From assembly GCF_900497805.2 (NCBI RefSeq), contig NW_020945064.1, positions 10,225,348 through 10,289,347 of the forward strand: a stretch of 64,000 bases of DNA, read 5' to 3'. The notes under the pieces were generated by a model. The model was not told where the DNA came from. It worked only from the letters and a program-made list of their open reading frames with translations, and made no database searches. This document shows positions 1-10,130 of this stretch, piece by piece. The position numbers and the translations under genes were made by a program. This DNA is from Vombatus ursinus. Taxonomy: Eukaryota > Chordata > Mammalia > Diprotodontia > Vombatidae. Each line of letters starts with the position of its first letter. Position 1 is the stretch's first letter.

Positions 1-78
1 CTACTACAAATTTGCTTAGACAGAAAATCAAGTTTGGCTGTTTGAATACTAACAATGGTGGAAAATGCCTAATGAGGC

Positions 79-205
79 AGAAGGAGATATATATATATAT
101 CTCCTTCTATATATATATATGTATATATATATGTGTATATGTGCTTATGTATATATGTATGTATGTATGTATATATGTATATTTATATATTATGCATATT
201 ATGTA
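79..205. repeat. AT-rich microsatellite with a perfect 30-bp palindrome
   Basis: Positions 79-108 read the same on both strands: AGAAGGAG, an AT run, then CTCCTTCT. The tract continues as TA/TATG repeats to about 205. The reading frames over it are low-complexity Tyr/Ile/Cys strings and are not genes. Sequence on either side (1-78, 206-329) shows nothing I recognise. Confidence 0.9.
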
Positions 206-329
206 TGGATGTATATTAGTTTCCCAGTAGGAAAGGAGTGAGTTTGCATTATCAAAGTTGCAGAAAGAAACAGTCATTCTGGAAGGCTTTGGGGGAACCT
301 TATACCCACAGGCCATATTTGTCTATATA

Positions 330-560
330 ACTAGGCATGAAAGGAACCATGAACTTGAATAGCTCTGAGCAAGTCACTTTATCTCTCTGAACCTCAGTTT
401 CTGAAATGTTCCTCATCTGTAAAATGGGGATAGTTATAAGTATAGTTATAAAATGGTTATAGTTATAAATGCATTGTCTCTCAAGGGTGTCATGAGGAAA
501 GTGCTTTACAGACCCTAAAGTTTTATGAAAAATATGACTTATCATGATGATCAGTATTAA
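330..560 (+). mobile_element. MIR/THER1-type CORE-SINE fragment
   Basis: The MIR core is readable: GAGCAAGTCACTTTATCTCT, CCTCAGTTT, CTCATCTGTAAAATGGGGAT, then a tail of the GTCATGAGGAAAGTGCTTTA type. The tRNA-derived head is missing or too diverged to see. MIR is an ancient tRNA-derived SINE mobilised by L2. Confidence 0.75.
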
Positions 561-651
561 TCATAATAAAAAGACACTAATAAAGCAAAAGAGAGCAAGA
601 ATAATAAGGCTGTGGGAGTAAAGAGAAACTTCCCTATTGTTTTTAAAGTTA

Positions 652-725
652 CTATGATGAATAAATCAATCAGAAGAATTTATCAAGTGCTTACTGTTTG
701 CCAAACACTATGAAGAAAAAGCAAA
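652..725 (-). mobile_element. L2 3'-end fragment
   Basis: AATCAATCAG...AAGTGCTTACTGTTTGCC...CACTATG matches the reversed L2 3' end (start of the 'cattta-ttaagtgcctactatgtgcc' motif). It is short and diverged. Confidence 0.45.
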
Positions 726-754
726 AAGTGTTTCTCTTCTCAGGGTGCTTGCTG

Positions 755-1206
755 CTTGCTGTTTGTCCCTCATTCTAGAAAAGGACCATGACATTAAGGA
801 AGTGATGCCATGACACGCAAGTGGATTGGATTTAAGTGAGGCAGGGCTATGCAAAGTCACCAGCCTCACTGCCTCCTCCAGCGCCATCTGGGTCCAGTGG
901 CCAGATATAGATCAGGGAGACTGGAGATGACCCAGGATGCAGTGGGGGACCATGGCCTTTTCAAGCTAAGGTCTTTAACAGGTCTCAGTTTGACTGAGGC
1001 AGTGCCCATTCAGTGATTAAGACTTAATAAAAAATGAGGTAAAGAATAGTCTCTTTAAAAAAAAAAATAGAAAACCCTCAGGATTTCTGGCCAAAACAGA
1101 AACAATTGTTATTTATGTTGATTCTGAGCCAATCAGGGCCCAAATAATGACCAAGTAGGGCTTGGTCTGGGATCAGAGTGATTTGGGGTTAAGGTTGGTC
1201 TTTAAG
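755..1206 (-). mobile_element. ~450-bp dispersed repeat with RTE-like 3' end, copy 1
   Basis: Colinear with 55752-56225 over its full length. Shared blocks include the start (TGTTTGT..TTCT..AAGAGG), GATGCAGTGGGAGAC-like, GGCCTTTTTAAGCT-like, AACAGAAACAATTG and TGAGCCAATCAG-like strings. The left end resembles the reversed 3' end of the RTE-like element at 7281, so an RTE-family reverse transcriptase may have mobilised it. I see no coding capacity. It could instead be an internally deleted RTE or an old LTR-type repeat. Confidence 0.7.
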
Positions 1207-1209
1207 AAA

Positions 1210-1728
1210 AAAAACCAAAACAAACAAAAAAGTATCAGAGTTTAAAATTTAGGGTCCCTTTGGGCATTGGAGGAGAGAATTAGATGCAGCACCCTCTATG
1301 TGGCCACTCCACCAACCTACTCCCAAACGATTGGTTTGGAGACCCCAGTGGGTGACTGACTATTAATCTTTCAGGCAGTCTTTCTGAGGTAACCCTAAGG
1401 GATTAGGTTTCTAATATAATTATAAGCCCCTACTAGTGAACTTCCTATTAACCAACCATCTAGTCAGACATAATTAGTTTCTTAGCAAAGGTATATACAA
1501 AGATGCTGTGGTAAGAACAGTAGTTACCAGAACATTCTCCTCAAAAATCTATGACACATTCTCTTACAAACATACACAGGGTCCATGTGGAGAGTGGACC
1601 TTAAAGTACATAGATAATGAGAAACGCATAAAGAGAACATATATGGCAAAGAGGTTAACTCATAATTTCTGGTTATTAAGAGTACTTTTTTCCCTTTATA
1701 GAGTTTTTATAAATTTCCCCTAAGTATA
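1210..1728. other. No recognised feature
   Basis: Non-repetitive-looking sequence. The longest + frame (1508-1723) shows no domain or coding signal. Nothing supported. Confidence 0.5.
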
Positions 1729-1834
1729 TCTTTCTGTCTCTGTCTCTCTGTGTCTCTCTCTTTGTCTCTCTCTGTGTCTGTGTTTCTCTGTTTCTCTCTC
1801 TGTCTCCCTCTCTTTATCTCTCTCTCTGTCTCCC

Positions 1835-1870
<36 letters not shown>

Positions 1871-1905
1871 GTCCCCTCTCTCCTCTCTCCTTTCACTGTC
1901 TCTGT
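1729..1905. repeat. CT-rich microsatellite with (TGTC)n core
   Basis: An imperfect TCTCTG tract with seven consecutive TGTC units near 1835-1862. The + strand is almost purely pyrimidine. Confidence 0.95.
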
Positions 1906-2598
1906 TGTTTCTAAAGGCTTGGCACCCTTTGTAGAACATACAGGCAGTACTTCTGTATACCATGAGAGGTCACTCTCACTGATGCCCTTTCCCAGTTGAC
2001 TGTCACTACTGGCTGGGTGTGTTGGACTACTGGTCCAATCTCTTTGATTGCAGTTGGATTTGGACTACACACTACTGGTCTAGACTGTCCAATGATGTAG
2101 TCAGTGGGTATTGGGTAAATACAGAGAGAAACTCTTTCCTCTCCCTCTCTCCCCCAAGAGTTATTCTCTCTCAGGGACTTGATTAGAATCCTTCAAACTG
2201 GTACTCTTCTACCACTAGACTGGTCCAACAATTCATTGAACTCACTACTAGAGTCAATTCTATTTTTATACATATGTTGAGAGATATGTCTGATTCTTTT
2301 TGCCAATCAGAAGACATTTTTTGAGTGGTGCCATTTGTCTTCACCCAATTGTCAAAGCCTCAGAATCCTCTCAAGTTAGAGACTTATTCATCCTATGTTA
2401 CATTCTTGATTGATCGATTCAATTGAGATGCCTGAAACCTAATTATGTTAATTTTGGTGGGGTGGAACTCTATCCTTATGTATATATAAATTAATAAATG
2501 CAAGATATGCTCAGAATAGATGGAAGGTAGTCTTAGAGAAGAATTCACTAATGCTAGTAATATGGGAAAATTCAATATTAGAAGAATTATGGAAACAT
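1906..2598. other. No recognised feature
   Basis: Contains loosely repeated TGGACTACTGGTC / TGGACTACACACTACTGGTC words near 2030-2090. Nothing else identifiable. Confidence 0.45.
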
Positions 2599-2599
2599 T

Positions 2600-2935
2600 G
2601 GTGTAAGAAGCTGCTGTTAGAGAAGCTATGAGTTCATCCAGATTTCTGGTGGGGGGTAGAATTGGAATTACGAAAGAAACGTAACTAAAACTTTCAAACC
2701 CTGTGACCCAAAGATAGCACTATTGGGTTAATATCCTAAAGATGGTAATGACAGAAAAAAAAGGCCCACATATACCAAAATATCTATAGTGACATTATTT
2801 TTAATAATAAAAAATAAATAAACTGTGTTTCAAATGACTTACAAATGACTGAATGTGAGTAGTATATGAATGCAATACAATATTATTAAGCCATAAAGAA
2901 TAGAGAATATAAAGATTTCAGAGAAACATGAAATT
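2600..2935 (+). mobile_element. Old L1 3'-end fragment
   Basis: Diverged match to the ORF2 C-terminus and 3' region of the full-length L1 in this window (17090-17400): GAGTTCATCCAG..TTCTGG, CCTGTGACCCAAAGATAGCA, TATACCAAAATATCTATAG and TATGAATGCAATACAATATT. 5'-truncated, with no open frame. Confidence 0.65.
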
Positions 2936-3178
2936 ATAATAGTAGTTAGCATTTATATGTCACATACTATGTACCAGGCACTGTGCTAAGCACTTTATAA
3001 ATATCTCATTTAATCCTCACAACAACCCTGGAAGGTAGGTGTCATTATTATCCCCATTTTACAGTTGAAGAAATTAAGCCAGAGGTTAAATGACTTTCCC
3101 AGGGTCACATAGATTGTGTCTGGAGTCAAGATCTTCTTGACTCCTCAGCATTCTATCCATTGGGTCACCTCATTGCCT
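2936..3178 (-). mobile_element. MIR/THER1 copy
   Basis: Nearly full-length reversed MIR: GTTAGCATTTATATG, GTACCAGGCACTGTGCTAAG, ATCCTCACAACAACCCTGGA, TTATTATCCCCATTTTACAG, AGGGTCACATAG and the head complement CTATCCATTGGGTCACCTCA. Confidence 0.85.
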
Positions 3179-3264
3179 CCATGGACAGAAAAGAAAGTAA
3201 AAACAAAAGAAGAGCACACATGACTATAACAATACAAATGAGAAAAGGAAAGTTCAGGTCAAAC

Positions 3265-3443
3265 AAAATTCAATTCAATTTAACAAGCATTTATAAGGCA
3301 ACTACTGTGAATCAATTACTGTACCAAGTACTGTACCAAAGAAATGGAAATGGGTGAAATAATCCCTACCCTCATGGAGCTTACATTCAAATGAGGGAAA
3401 CAATGATGTGTGTGTGTGTGTGTGTATGTGTGTGTGTGTGTGT

Positions 3444-3475
<32 letters not shown>

Positions 3476-3895
3476 ACAGAATATCCACCAAATGAATACA
3501 AGTTTTAGGAGTGAGGACATTAGGAGTGGAGGTAATCAGGAAAGTCTAGAAGATGATACTTATTCTGAGTTTTGAAGGAAACTAGTATTCCAAGAGGTGG
3601 AGAAGAAGAAAGGTAATATTCCAGCCATGGAGTACAATCAAGGCAATGTGGGCAAGAGACGGAGTGTGATGTGTGAAGATCAGTAAGTAGAGCAGTATGA
3701 TTGGATCACTGAGGAAATGAAGGGAAATCATGGGCAAGAAGATTTTAAAAAGATAGTGAGAGGCTTCAAAAAGATTTTAGATTTGATACTAGAGGCAATC
3801 AAGAACAATTAGTTTCTTGAGTAGAGGGGTGACATAGTCAGACCTGTACTTTGGGAAAATCACTTTAGTGATATATGGAGGATAGCCTGTTCTCA
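3265..3895 (-). mobile_element. L2 LINE 3' region
   Basis: Reversed L2 3' UTR (AACAAGCATTTATAAGGCA, AATAATCCCTACCCTCATGG). After a (TG)n it continues into upstream L2 sequence (GAGTTTTGAAGGAAAC, AGAGGGGTGACATAGTCAGA, GGAAAATCACTTTAGTGAT). No open frame. Confidence 0.65.
3404..3474. repeat. (TG)n microsatellite
   Basis: About 35 TG units with two TA interruptions, lying inside the L2 copy. The His/Thr-rich frames over it are artefacts. Confidence 0.97.
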
Positions 3896-3956
3896 AAGAT
3901 GATGGATAATGTTGATACTAAACTATCAAAGCTAAATCATGATCCTTCCATTCTGA

Positions 3957-4091
3957 GAAAGAAAGGGAAAAAAGGAAGGAAGGAAGGAAGAAAGGAAGGA
4001 AGAATGGAAGGAAGGAAGGAAGAAGAGGAGGGGAAAGGAGGGAAGCAGGGAGGAATGAAAGAAAGAAGGAAAGAAGAAAGGAAGAAAGAAA
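3957..4091. repeat. Purine (GGAA/GAAG)n tract
   Basis: Almost uninterrupted purines on + across 135 bp. Both overlapping frames are low-complexity Lys/Arg/Glu/Gly or Ser/Phe/Leu. Confidence 0.95.
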
Positions 4092-4274
4092 ATGACAGGC
4101 ATAATCTTAGTGAAACTATAAAGGAGCATTAGGCAGTCTTGCTCACCTTTTTTTTCCTGTCTTGGGGAATTCATATAGGGCAGGCTCATAGTGTTTTGGA
4201 GTAGTGCTTATTGTGTCAAAACAAAATCTATTAATTTAAAAAAAGTTTTTAAATGTTAATTTGTGAAGGTTTCC

Positions 4275-4790
4275 TCCTTCCACTGCATTTGACTTAGTCA
4301 ATAAATATTGCTAGGTGTCTTCTATGTTAATGCTGTGAGAGGTGCCATGGAAGGAGTTAAATGATATAGTAAGGTTAGTCCTGTCCTCTGGTACAGAGCA
4401 TACTAGCCACACCTGGAATAGGAAAGACAGCAATAAAAAGGAACTCAGTAAGTGCTAAGAGGATTGGGACAGACATTAAAAGTCATAGGACACTAGAGGA
4501 GGGGGAGATCCCTGTGGTCAGTCCTAGGAGGATATGATGCTCAAGCTGGGCTTTTAAGGATAATTAAGATTTCAATTGGTAGAAAGCAAAGGGGAAAATC
4601 AGTCTAAACAAATGGCTAAGCATGAGCAAAAGTAAGGTGGTGGGAATGGTCTGGAGCACTGGGGACAGTGAGAAGACTAAAAGAGCTGGAGCAGAGGGTT
4701 CATGTTAGACAGTAACCAAAGACAAGGCTGCAAAGCTGGAATCAGGATTGTAGGGGATATCTTTACTGGCACACCATCTTAAATGAGAAT
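4275..4790 (-). mobile_element. Probable diverged L2 fragment
   Basis: TCAATAAATATTGCTAGGTG, GCTGTGAGAGGTGCC and AAGCTGGGCTTTTAAGGATA resemble the order of motifs in reversed mammal-wide L2 3' regions, but divergence is high. Could be another ancient repeat. Confidence 0.35.
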
Positions 4791-5737
4791 TGTCATGGCA
4801 GTTCTCAAAATCTGGCTATTTTTGTCTAACAGACAACAAGGAATGAAAAGTTGACCACCCATTCAGTAAAATATAATTATAATCAAAAATCACAGCAGCA
4901 TGAGATTTACTGAACAATTGGCATTTTTTCTGAATTTTCTGAATTTTTCAGAATTTACTGAATTACTCAGACAATTGTCTTGATTCTCCATTTCATTTCA
5001 CCCGTAGAGATACTGCTAAAGACCACGTGTGCACTTGTAAAGGTAACAATCCATAGTTCGATATTTCTAAAGTTCCATTGATGTCAATAAATACTCCTTC
5101 CAAGAATGTAGGTCAAAGCCATTACATGCTTTTATAGACAGTTTCATGAATTTCTGTGGGAAAACAAAACAACAAAACATCAGCTGCTCACCATCTCTGC
5201 AGGAAACAGCTCTTCCATATGTGGCTAAGCTGATCCTCAGATGGCAAAAAGAACATTCATCCCTGGGCATGTACTTGAAGTCATGCCAGTTTGGAAGGAC
5301 ATGCCCAAGCCTATACTGTGCCATCATAGTGTTTAAAAATTCAGGGCCATCTCCCCACCATGATGAAATAATGGATCTGAAAGAACCATACCACTCCAGT
5401 TAGCTGTTCTGACTCAGTAAGATCCACCTCCCCTAGATAAGGAGTGGCGTGAAATGGAAATCAGCCAGCCATGGCACCATCTTGGTGAGGCATAACTACA
5501 TGGACAAGCCCAATCTTGCAGGGACCTCTTGCCCTGCCATTTCCTTTATTTCTCTCAAATGGTGGTAATAGCACTCCACCACCAAAAGGACATCATTCAT
5601 CTTTGCTTGTCAGCAAATTGACATTTGTACTTTTTTGGCCCCAGATTTCCAGCAGTTTGGGGAAGGTGTTTGCTTTCTTTATGGTCCATGTAGTATACCC
5701 TAGTTCTTATTTACAAGGGGAAACTATGGATGACAGT
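4791..5737. other. No recognised feature
   Basis: Three short open frames (5067-5327 on -, 5146-5403 and 5516-5815 on +) show no domain, repeat or splice context that I can support. Confidence 0.4.
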
Positions 5738-5905
5738 TACTGGGGCATAATAGAAAGAGCCTATCTCTTTGGGATCAGGACTATCACTTCTGGCATACTT
5801 ATCACCTGGCACTGATCAGCTCTGTCACCTTGGGCAGGTCATTTCACTTCTCTGAGATACGATTTCTTTATATATTAAAAGGGGGCTTATGGGTGGGTAC
5901 TGATC
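5738..5905 (+). mobile_element. MIR fragment
   Basis: Head and core of MIR: CATAATAGAAAGAGCCTAT, CTCTGTCACCTTGGGCAGGT, CACTTCTCTGAGATACGATT. Confidence 0.65.
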
Positions 5906-7280
5906 ATTTAAGTCACACAACTACTAGATGAAATGATAATGCATGAATCTTTGTTATAAAGGGACACCTAACATGGAGCTGTGAAAAATGAGTATTTCTA
6001 TCTTGTATTTAATAACTAATTGTATTAGGACCAAGTACCCCATACCCCCTTTTATACTTCCTCATCCAGAAACTAACCAGTATGGGAAATCTTTCTTAAA
6101 GATTTACTCAGGCCAAGATCTAATCAGATAGTAAAAGAAATTCTAAGTTTGGGCTAATGGGTGAATTTCTGTTCATTGTGTTTGCTCAGACAGGTCTGTA
6201 GAAATGTTGATTCTCCCTTTTGCCAGACAGATGATATGGAAATTGATGTCTCTTTGACTAAGATTTGGGTGACCCAAATAACATACCCCAAGGCTCTTAT
6301 TATAATATAGCCCACCCTCTCATTGTAATATTCATTTTCTCATTAATTGTTAACCAGTCAGAATTGATTATCACCCCTCAGGAACACCTACTCTTTGAAA
6401 GGCATATGAACTGTGAGCCCATTGCCAAGATGGGTCTTTGGTCTAAGAGAGGCGGCCAAATGACCATCTTCTTATTAATAAACATGCTAGTCTTATTAAT
6501 AAATTGATTAAATTATCCAGAAATTATGTCTCTAGAACCTTGATAAGTACCACAGAGCTAAACATATGCTCTGTCACTTTTCTGTAGAACAAATGCTCTA
6601 GCTCCCTGCTAAAGGACATGTATCTTCTCAGTTGACAAAGCAACTCTTCCTCAGATCCCATGAGTACTCACAACTGATGGAATTGTATTGAAGATGACTG
6701 AATATGCAAAAGCAGGAGAGTCAGAAGAATGGACTTAAGAGCTGTGGAAAAAAGGCTTTGTCTTTCTTTATGAGTGGGGTCTTTCTCTTTAGGACTCTTC
6801 TGGGATTTGCACTCCTTTGATTTCTAGGGGATTTTGCTCCCCTTATCAACTCCCTGCCCTACAACTGCAGCATTGGCAACTACAGACATGACAACCATAG
6901 CATGTACTTGCCTAGGCAAGTGTGAATTCTTAACTGCCTTTTTTCAGTCTTCTGCTTCCTTCCTTGATTGTGAGACAGAAAACTGGTGATCTTGAGAAAT
7001 AGGTATTTCCAGTCCTGATGGTAACCTTGTGGGTAGAATTCCAAGGTTCTAGATTCAGATATCAGCCAACCCAGCACATCACACTCCACAGAGGAAATAA
7101 TGATTGCTGCTAGGGAGATCCTGCATCTGAAGGACTGGCTAATGAGAGCCGTGGCTTGGTTGGCTGGAGATCTGGACTTGGTGAATTACTTTGAGAGTGT
7201 AAGTCTGCAGTAGAAACAAAATGTCTGTTGAATAGTCCTATTAAGTTGTCTTTACTTTAGCCCTTGGAGCTAAGAATGAG
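5906..7280. other. No firmly recognised feature
   Basis: About 1.4 kb without a MIR, L2 or MAR1 match. A part near 6020-6530 has an LTR-like look but is not called (see rejected items). The 6880-7089 frame is not supported as a gene. Confidence 0.4.
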
Positions 7281-8345
7281 TGTTGTTCATCTTTCATTTT
7301 CAATGAGGACCGATGACGTCATGATGTTGGAGGCAGGGTACAGTGTGAGCAGCTGTGACCGATAAGTCACATGAGCTCAGGAGGTTCTACCCCAGGTCAG
7401 GCGCAAGTGGTCCATTAGAACATTTGAGATGGATATATCTATCAATTTGCATAGCTCACATTTCCTTTGTGTTACTGTGATTCTGCTTTGCTCATGGAGT
7501 GCAGCACCTTCTCTGATATGAGCATGTCACACTGGGTAGTCTCCCATTTCTCACAATCGCTACTGAAATTCTTTATTTTTTTATTTAATTTTTAAAAATT
7601 TTTTATTGTCTTTTTTAACTTTTTATTATAAATTAATTAATTTTTTTAGTTTTCAACATTCTCTTCCACAAGATTTTGAGTTCCAAATTTTCTCCCCATC
7701 TTGTCCCTCCCCCACCCCAAGATGGCATGCACTCTGAGTACCCCTTCTCCTAATCTGCCCTCCTTTCTATCTCCCCTTTTCTTATCCCCTTCCCCTTCTA
7801 TTTTCCTATAGGGCAGGATAGATTTCTATACCCCATTTCCTGTATATCTTATTTCCCAGTTGCATGTGACAGCAATTTTTTAAATTTTTGTTTTTAAAAT
7901 TTTGGGTTACTAAAATTCTTCATAGAGACCTTGAGAGTGTGCTTGTGTCACTTCTTCTGACCACTGTGCAAGCACTTGCCTTATGTGAGTTTTCCATAAA
8001 ATAGTCTTTTAGGTAATCATAGCTATGTGGCCACCCCATCAGAACCATGCTTTCTGCAGGAAAGTTTGAATGCTTGGCAGTTCAGCTTGAGAGAAAACCT
8101 CAGTGTCCAGTACCTTATCTTACCAGGTGATCTCCAGAATCTTCCTAAGACAATACAAGTAGAAGTGGTTCAGTTTTCTGGCATGGTGCTGGCAAACTGT
8201 CCAGGTTTCACAGGCATACAGCAGTGAAGTTAGTACAATGGCTTTGCAGACCTTCAGAATGAGTGTAGTGAGGTCCCTGAGATGTTCTGTGTTTTCCATC
8301 TTTGTGCGTGCTTTTGAGTATTTGTGTCTCAAGCATTTTCAGTGG
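7281..8345 (-). mobile_element. RTE-like non-LTR retrotransposon, 3' part of ORF plus 3' UTR
   Basis: Read on the minus strand, a 70-residue frame (8120-8332) holds the C-terminal reverse-transcriptase signature 'SLLYACETWT', then a 'RKLNHF' and 'CLRKIL' block. This region is typical of RTE-clade and related LINEs. The 3' UTR follows, ending near 7281 (AATGAGGACCGATGACGTCA region). The copy is 5'-truncated and split at 7574-7907 by a younger insert. RTE elements are likely partners of the MAR1 SINE, whose tail is RTE-like. The exact clade is uncertain. Confidence 0.7.
7574..7907 (-). mobile_element. Non-autonomous L1-derived chimera inside the RTE copy
   Basis: Flanked by TACTGAAATTCTT (7561-7573) and TACTAAAATTCTT (7908-7920), a 13-bp duplication with one mismatch. 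Read on the minus strand it starts with L1 inter-ORF sequence (TAGAAATCTATC, then a purine tract like 44280-44350 reversed). It then jumps to L1 3' UTR sequence (TGCCATCTTGGGG, purine run, AACTCAAAATC), as at 17752-17850, and ends in an A-rich tail. ORF2 is missing entirely. Confidence 0.6.
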
Positions 8346-8397
8346 TTGAAGAAAGAAACAACTGTTCTACACCTGATACACAGATTGTATATGGAAC

Positions 8398-8469
8398 ACA
8401 TTTTCTTTTCTTTTTATTTCATTTCTTTTCTTCTCTTTTCTTTTTTCTTCCTTCCTTCCTTCCTTTCCT

Positions 8470-8513
<44 letters not shown>

Positions 8514-8544
8514 TCCTTCTTTCTTTCCTTCTTTCTTTCTTTTT
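8398..8544. repeat. (CTTT)n microsatellite at the tail of a 7SL copy
   Basis: Perfect TTTC units over most of 8466-8540. On the minus strand this is (GAAA)n lying exactly where the A-tail of the adjacent 7SL retrocopy should be, so it probably grew from that tail. The Ser/Phe/Leu frames are artefacts. Confidence 0.95.
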
Positions 8545-8818
8545 CTAGACTGGTCATTCTATATCATCCAAGCTAGAAGTACAGTTGCCACTCTTGTGCC
8601 CAAACCCACTGCTGATTGGCCTGAGAGCTTTGATCTATTTAATATCTGACCTGGGTTGGCTAACTCTTCCTTAGGTAATAGAGTCACTACTACTCCTGGG
8701 TGCAAGACTTAGTATAAATCCCTGATCTGTAGCTCAGCAGCACCAGGCTCAAAAGATCTGCCAGCCTCTACTCTTTTTTTACCTGGGACTAGAGGTATGT
8801 GCCACCACACTTGAACTG
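8545..8818 (-). pseudogene. 7SL (SRP) RNA retropseudogene 1
   Basis: Colinear with the reverse complement of signal-recognition-particle RNA over nearly its whole length. The 5' Alu-domain end lies near 8785-8815 (CCTGGGACTAGAGGTATGTG, CCACCACAC). The centre carries GACCTGGGTTGGCTAACTCT and CCTTAGGTAATAG. The 3' end lies at 8545-8580 (CTATATCATCCAAGCT). Many substitutions rule out a working gene. The full-length extent and A-tail-derived microsatellite point to LINE-mediated retroposition. Confidence 0.75.
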
Positions 8819-8933
8819 AATACATTTTCTGGAAGGCATCTTGTTGCCCATATTTTGGGAAGACTTTAGATGTGAGTCATACCTCAGCTTTGTTTTAGAG
8901 ATTTCATCAGTTACTCAGTGATGGGAAAAATGT

Positions 8934-9215
8934 GAGAGATAGGGTGTGGAGGGGCAGGCAGAGAGACAGAAAGACAGAGAAAGACAGAGAAAAAGGCAGA
9001 GACAGAGAGAGAAGAGAAAGACAGAGACAGACAGAGGAGAAGAGAGAAAGAGAGAAAGAGACATAGAGAGAAGGCACAGACAGAGAAAAAGGAGAGACAG
9101 AGACAGATAAACAGAGAGGAGGAAAGAGAAAAGGAGAGGAGAGGAGAATAAGAGAGGGAGAGTGTGAGAAGGAAGGAGAAGGAAAGAGGAGGGGAGAGAA
9201 GGAGAGGGGGAGAGA
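8934..9215. repeat. GA-rich purine tract
   Basis: Imperfect GAGAGACAGA repeats over 280 bp. The long Leu/Ser frames on the minus strand come from this bias. 8819-8933 holds nothing recognised. Confidence 0.93.
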
Positions 9216-9364
9216 GAAACCTGACCTGATTTGTGTCATACCCCACACATAGACACACGCCACCATGATGGTTCACTTGAGCCCAGAGCTGGAGTTATTT
9301 GTGAGCAGGGAATCTCTGGAAATGGGGAACAGATATTTACATTAAAAGGGGTACTGTCTACTCT

Positions 9365-9530
9365 ATTTTTCTTTGTTTCTTTAACTGTAAAATGGAGGTT
9401 AAAAACAGAATTTACTTCTCCAGGTTGTTGTGAGTATTAAATGAGATAACATTTGTAAAACATGATTATCCCAGTGCCTGACACATAATAGGTGCTGTAT
9501 GAATGTATAAATGCTTATTCCCTTCTCTTT
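9365..9530 (+). mobile_element. MIR 3' portion
   Basis: CTGTAAAATGGAGGTTAAAA, TTGTTGTGAGTATTAAATGA, CAGTGCCTGACACATAATAG: MIR tail on +. Confidence 0.75.
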
Positions 9531-9789
9531 CGCTTCCATTATTCTCATGTAACCAAGGCTCTGCAGCTAGGCACTCTGTTTTTTTTTCCCCTCAAGGTTC
9601 TAGAGATAACCCTCTAGAGTAGTTGGAGTTTCTAAAACTTTTACTCTTTAACCCTCATCTAGTATGTCCCCCCAATATCGTTTGACCATTTAACATTCCC
9701 CAATATCTTCTCTCCATCTGCCCTCTCATCTTGGAGATATATACCATAATGCCTCACCCTCCTCATTGGTGACTGCCTGCCCAGATCAC

Positions 9790-9993
9790 TATGTGAGGTC
9801 CTAGAGGTACTAGATGTGCTGGACTCACTACCTTGCCAGCTGGGTGATTTGGGGCAAGTCACTAACCCTGTTTGCCTCATCTGTAAAATGAGCTGGAGGA
9901 AGGAAATGGCAAACCATCCCAGTATCTTTGCCAAGAAAACCTCAAATGGGGTCAGGAAACATTGGACATGACAGAAACAATTGAACATGAAGA
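9790..9993 (+). mobile_element. MAR1-type SINE, 5'-diverged
   Basis: CORE and RTE-like tail of the marsupial MAR1 SINE: GGGGCAAGTCACTAACCCTG, TTTGCCTCATCTGTAAAATG, AGCTGGAGGAAGGAAATGGC, TATCTTTGCCAAGAAAACCT, then the terminal ACAATTGAACATGAAGAAGA. A normal copy is ~230-260 bp with a tRNA-like head (GGCAGCTAGGTGGCACAGTG), which here is eroded. Confidence 0.8.
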
Positions 9994-10130
9994 AGAAGTA
10001 TTTCAGAGCTAGAAGGGGTCTTGGAGATCACCTCCTTATTTTACAGTTTTATAAACTGAGAACCAAAAAAGTGGCTTGCCAAAGGTTAACCAGCCAGTAC
10101 TTAACAGAACCAGGACTGTGATTGCTATAT
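9994..10130 (-). mobile_element. MIR-type fragment
   Basis: GAGCTAGAAGGGGTCTTGGA, TTATTTTACAGTTTTATAAA, GTGGCTTGCCAAAGGTTAAC: reversed MIR/THER core. Confidence 0.6.

Noticed and set aside
3302-3520. His/Thr-rich open frames on minus
   Set aside because: They translate a (TG)n microsatellite in two frames.
6020-6530. LTR-like stretch (paired AATAAA-type words, possible TG start)
   Set aside because: No second LTR, no primer-binding site, no internal region and no family I can name. It may be a solitary fossil LTR, but the evidence is too thin to annotate.
8907-9276. 120-codon Ser/Leu-rich frames on minus
   Set aside because: Product of the GA-rich purine tract; no domain and low complexity.
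9790-9860. tRNA-like heads of MAR1 and WSINE copies as tRNA genes
   Set aside because: They are SINE heads with degraded cloverleafs, followed by CORE or A-tail sequence, so not functional tRNAs.
9659-9988. 109-codon minus frame
   Set aside because: Runs antisense through a MAR1 SINE.
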